Below the pieces are notes generated by a model. It did no database searches and was not told where the DNA came from. It saw only the letters and a list, made by a program, of their open reading frames with translations. From Pseudomonadota bacterium (GTDB lineage Bacteria > Pseudomonadota > Alphaproteobacteria > UBA9219 > RGZA01): DNA of 6,073 nucleotides. The stretch spans positions 1-6,073 of the forward strand of contig JACQAB010000033.1 of the NCBI GenBank assembly GCA_016195205.1, given 5' to 3'. The translations under genes and the position numbers were made by a program. Of the stretch, positions 6,050-6,073 are shown piece by piece (position 1 is the first letter of the stretch; each line of letters opens with the position of its first letter).

Positions 6050-6073
6050 TGGTTTAAAGGGGCTAGGATCTAG

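Noticed and set aside
6063..6073. CTAG-GAT-CTAG near-palindrome at the right edge
   Set aside because: It is only 11 bases, at the window boundary and upstream of pntB, with no further context to give it meaning.

Overview
This 6.07 kb window looks like the chromosome of a GC-rich proteobacterium, most likely an alphaproteobacterium. The evidence is the trpG-trpD-trpC gene order, with trpE transcribed separately and no trpF, trpB or trpA alongside. A PntB-type transhydrogenase subunit and a membrane-anchored divergent polysaccharide deacetylase (YibQ/DUF610 family) fit the same assignment. Genus and species cannot be read from the sequence.

Layout: positions 2-436 (+) are the C-terminal end of trpE, cut by the window edge. 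Positions 441-2257 hold three genes on the minus strand. In their own direction of transcription these are a divergent polysaccharide deacetylase (2257-1373), a 74-residue protein resembling a heavy-metal-associated (HMA) domain without its metal-binding cysteines (1337-1113), and an unrecognised 161-residue protein (926-441). An imperfect 73-bp palindromic repeat (1008-1080) lies between the last two. Positions 2274-4640 (+) hold trpG, trpD and trpC as a tight overlapping operon. Positions 4637-6049 (-) are a complete pntB that meets trpC tail to tail, sharing a TTAA in which both stop codons lie. No stretch longer than 300 bases lacks a gene; the largest gap is 927-1112.

How the genes work together: TrpE with TrpG forms anthranilate synthase, TrpD adds the phosphoribosyl group, and TrpC closes the indole ring, so the window covers most of the chorismate to indole-3-glycerol phosphate branch. 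TrpF must be encoded elsewhere. PntB belongs to the proton-pumping NAD(P) transhydrogenase; pntA is expected upstream of it, beyond the right edge.

Most of the window is ordinary metabolism. The part that deserves attention is the minus-strand block inside the trp locus (about 441-1340). It has an AT-richer orphan gene with its own good ribosome binding site, a dispersed-type palindrome, and a degenerate HMA-like small protein. I see no convincing new multi-gene system.
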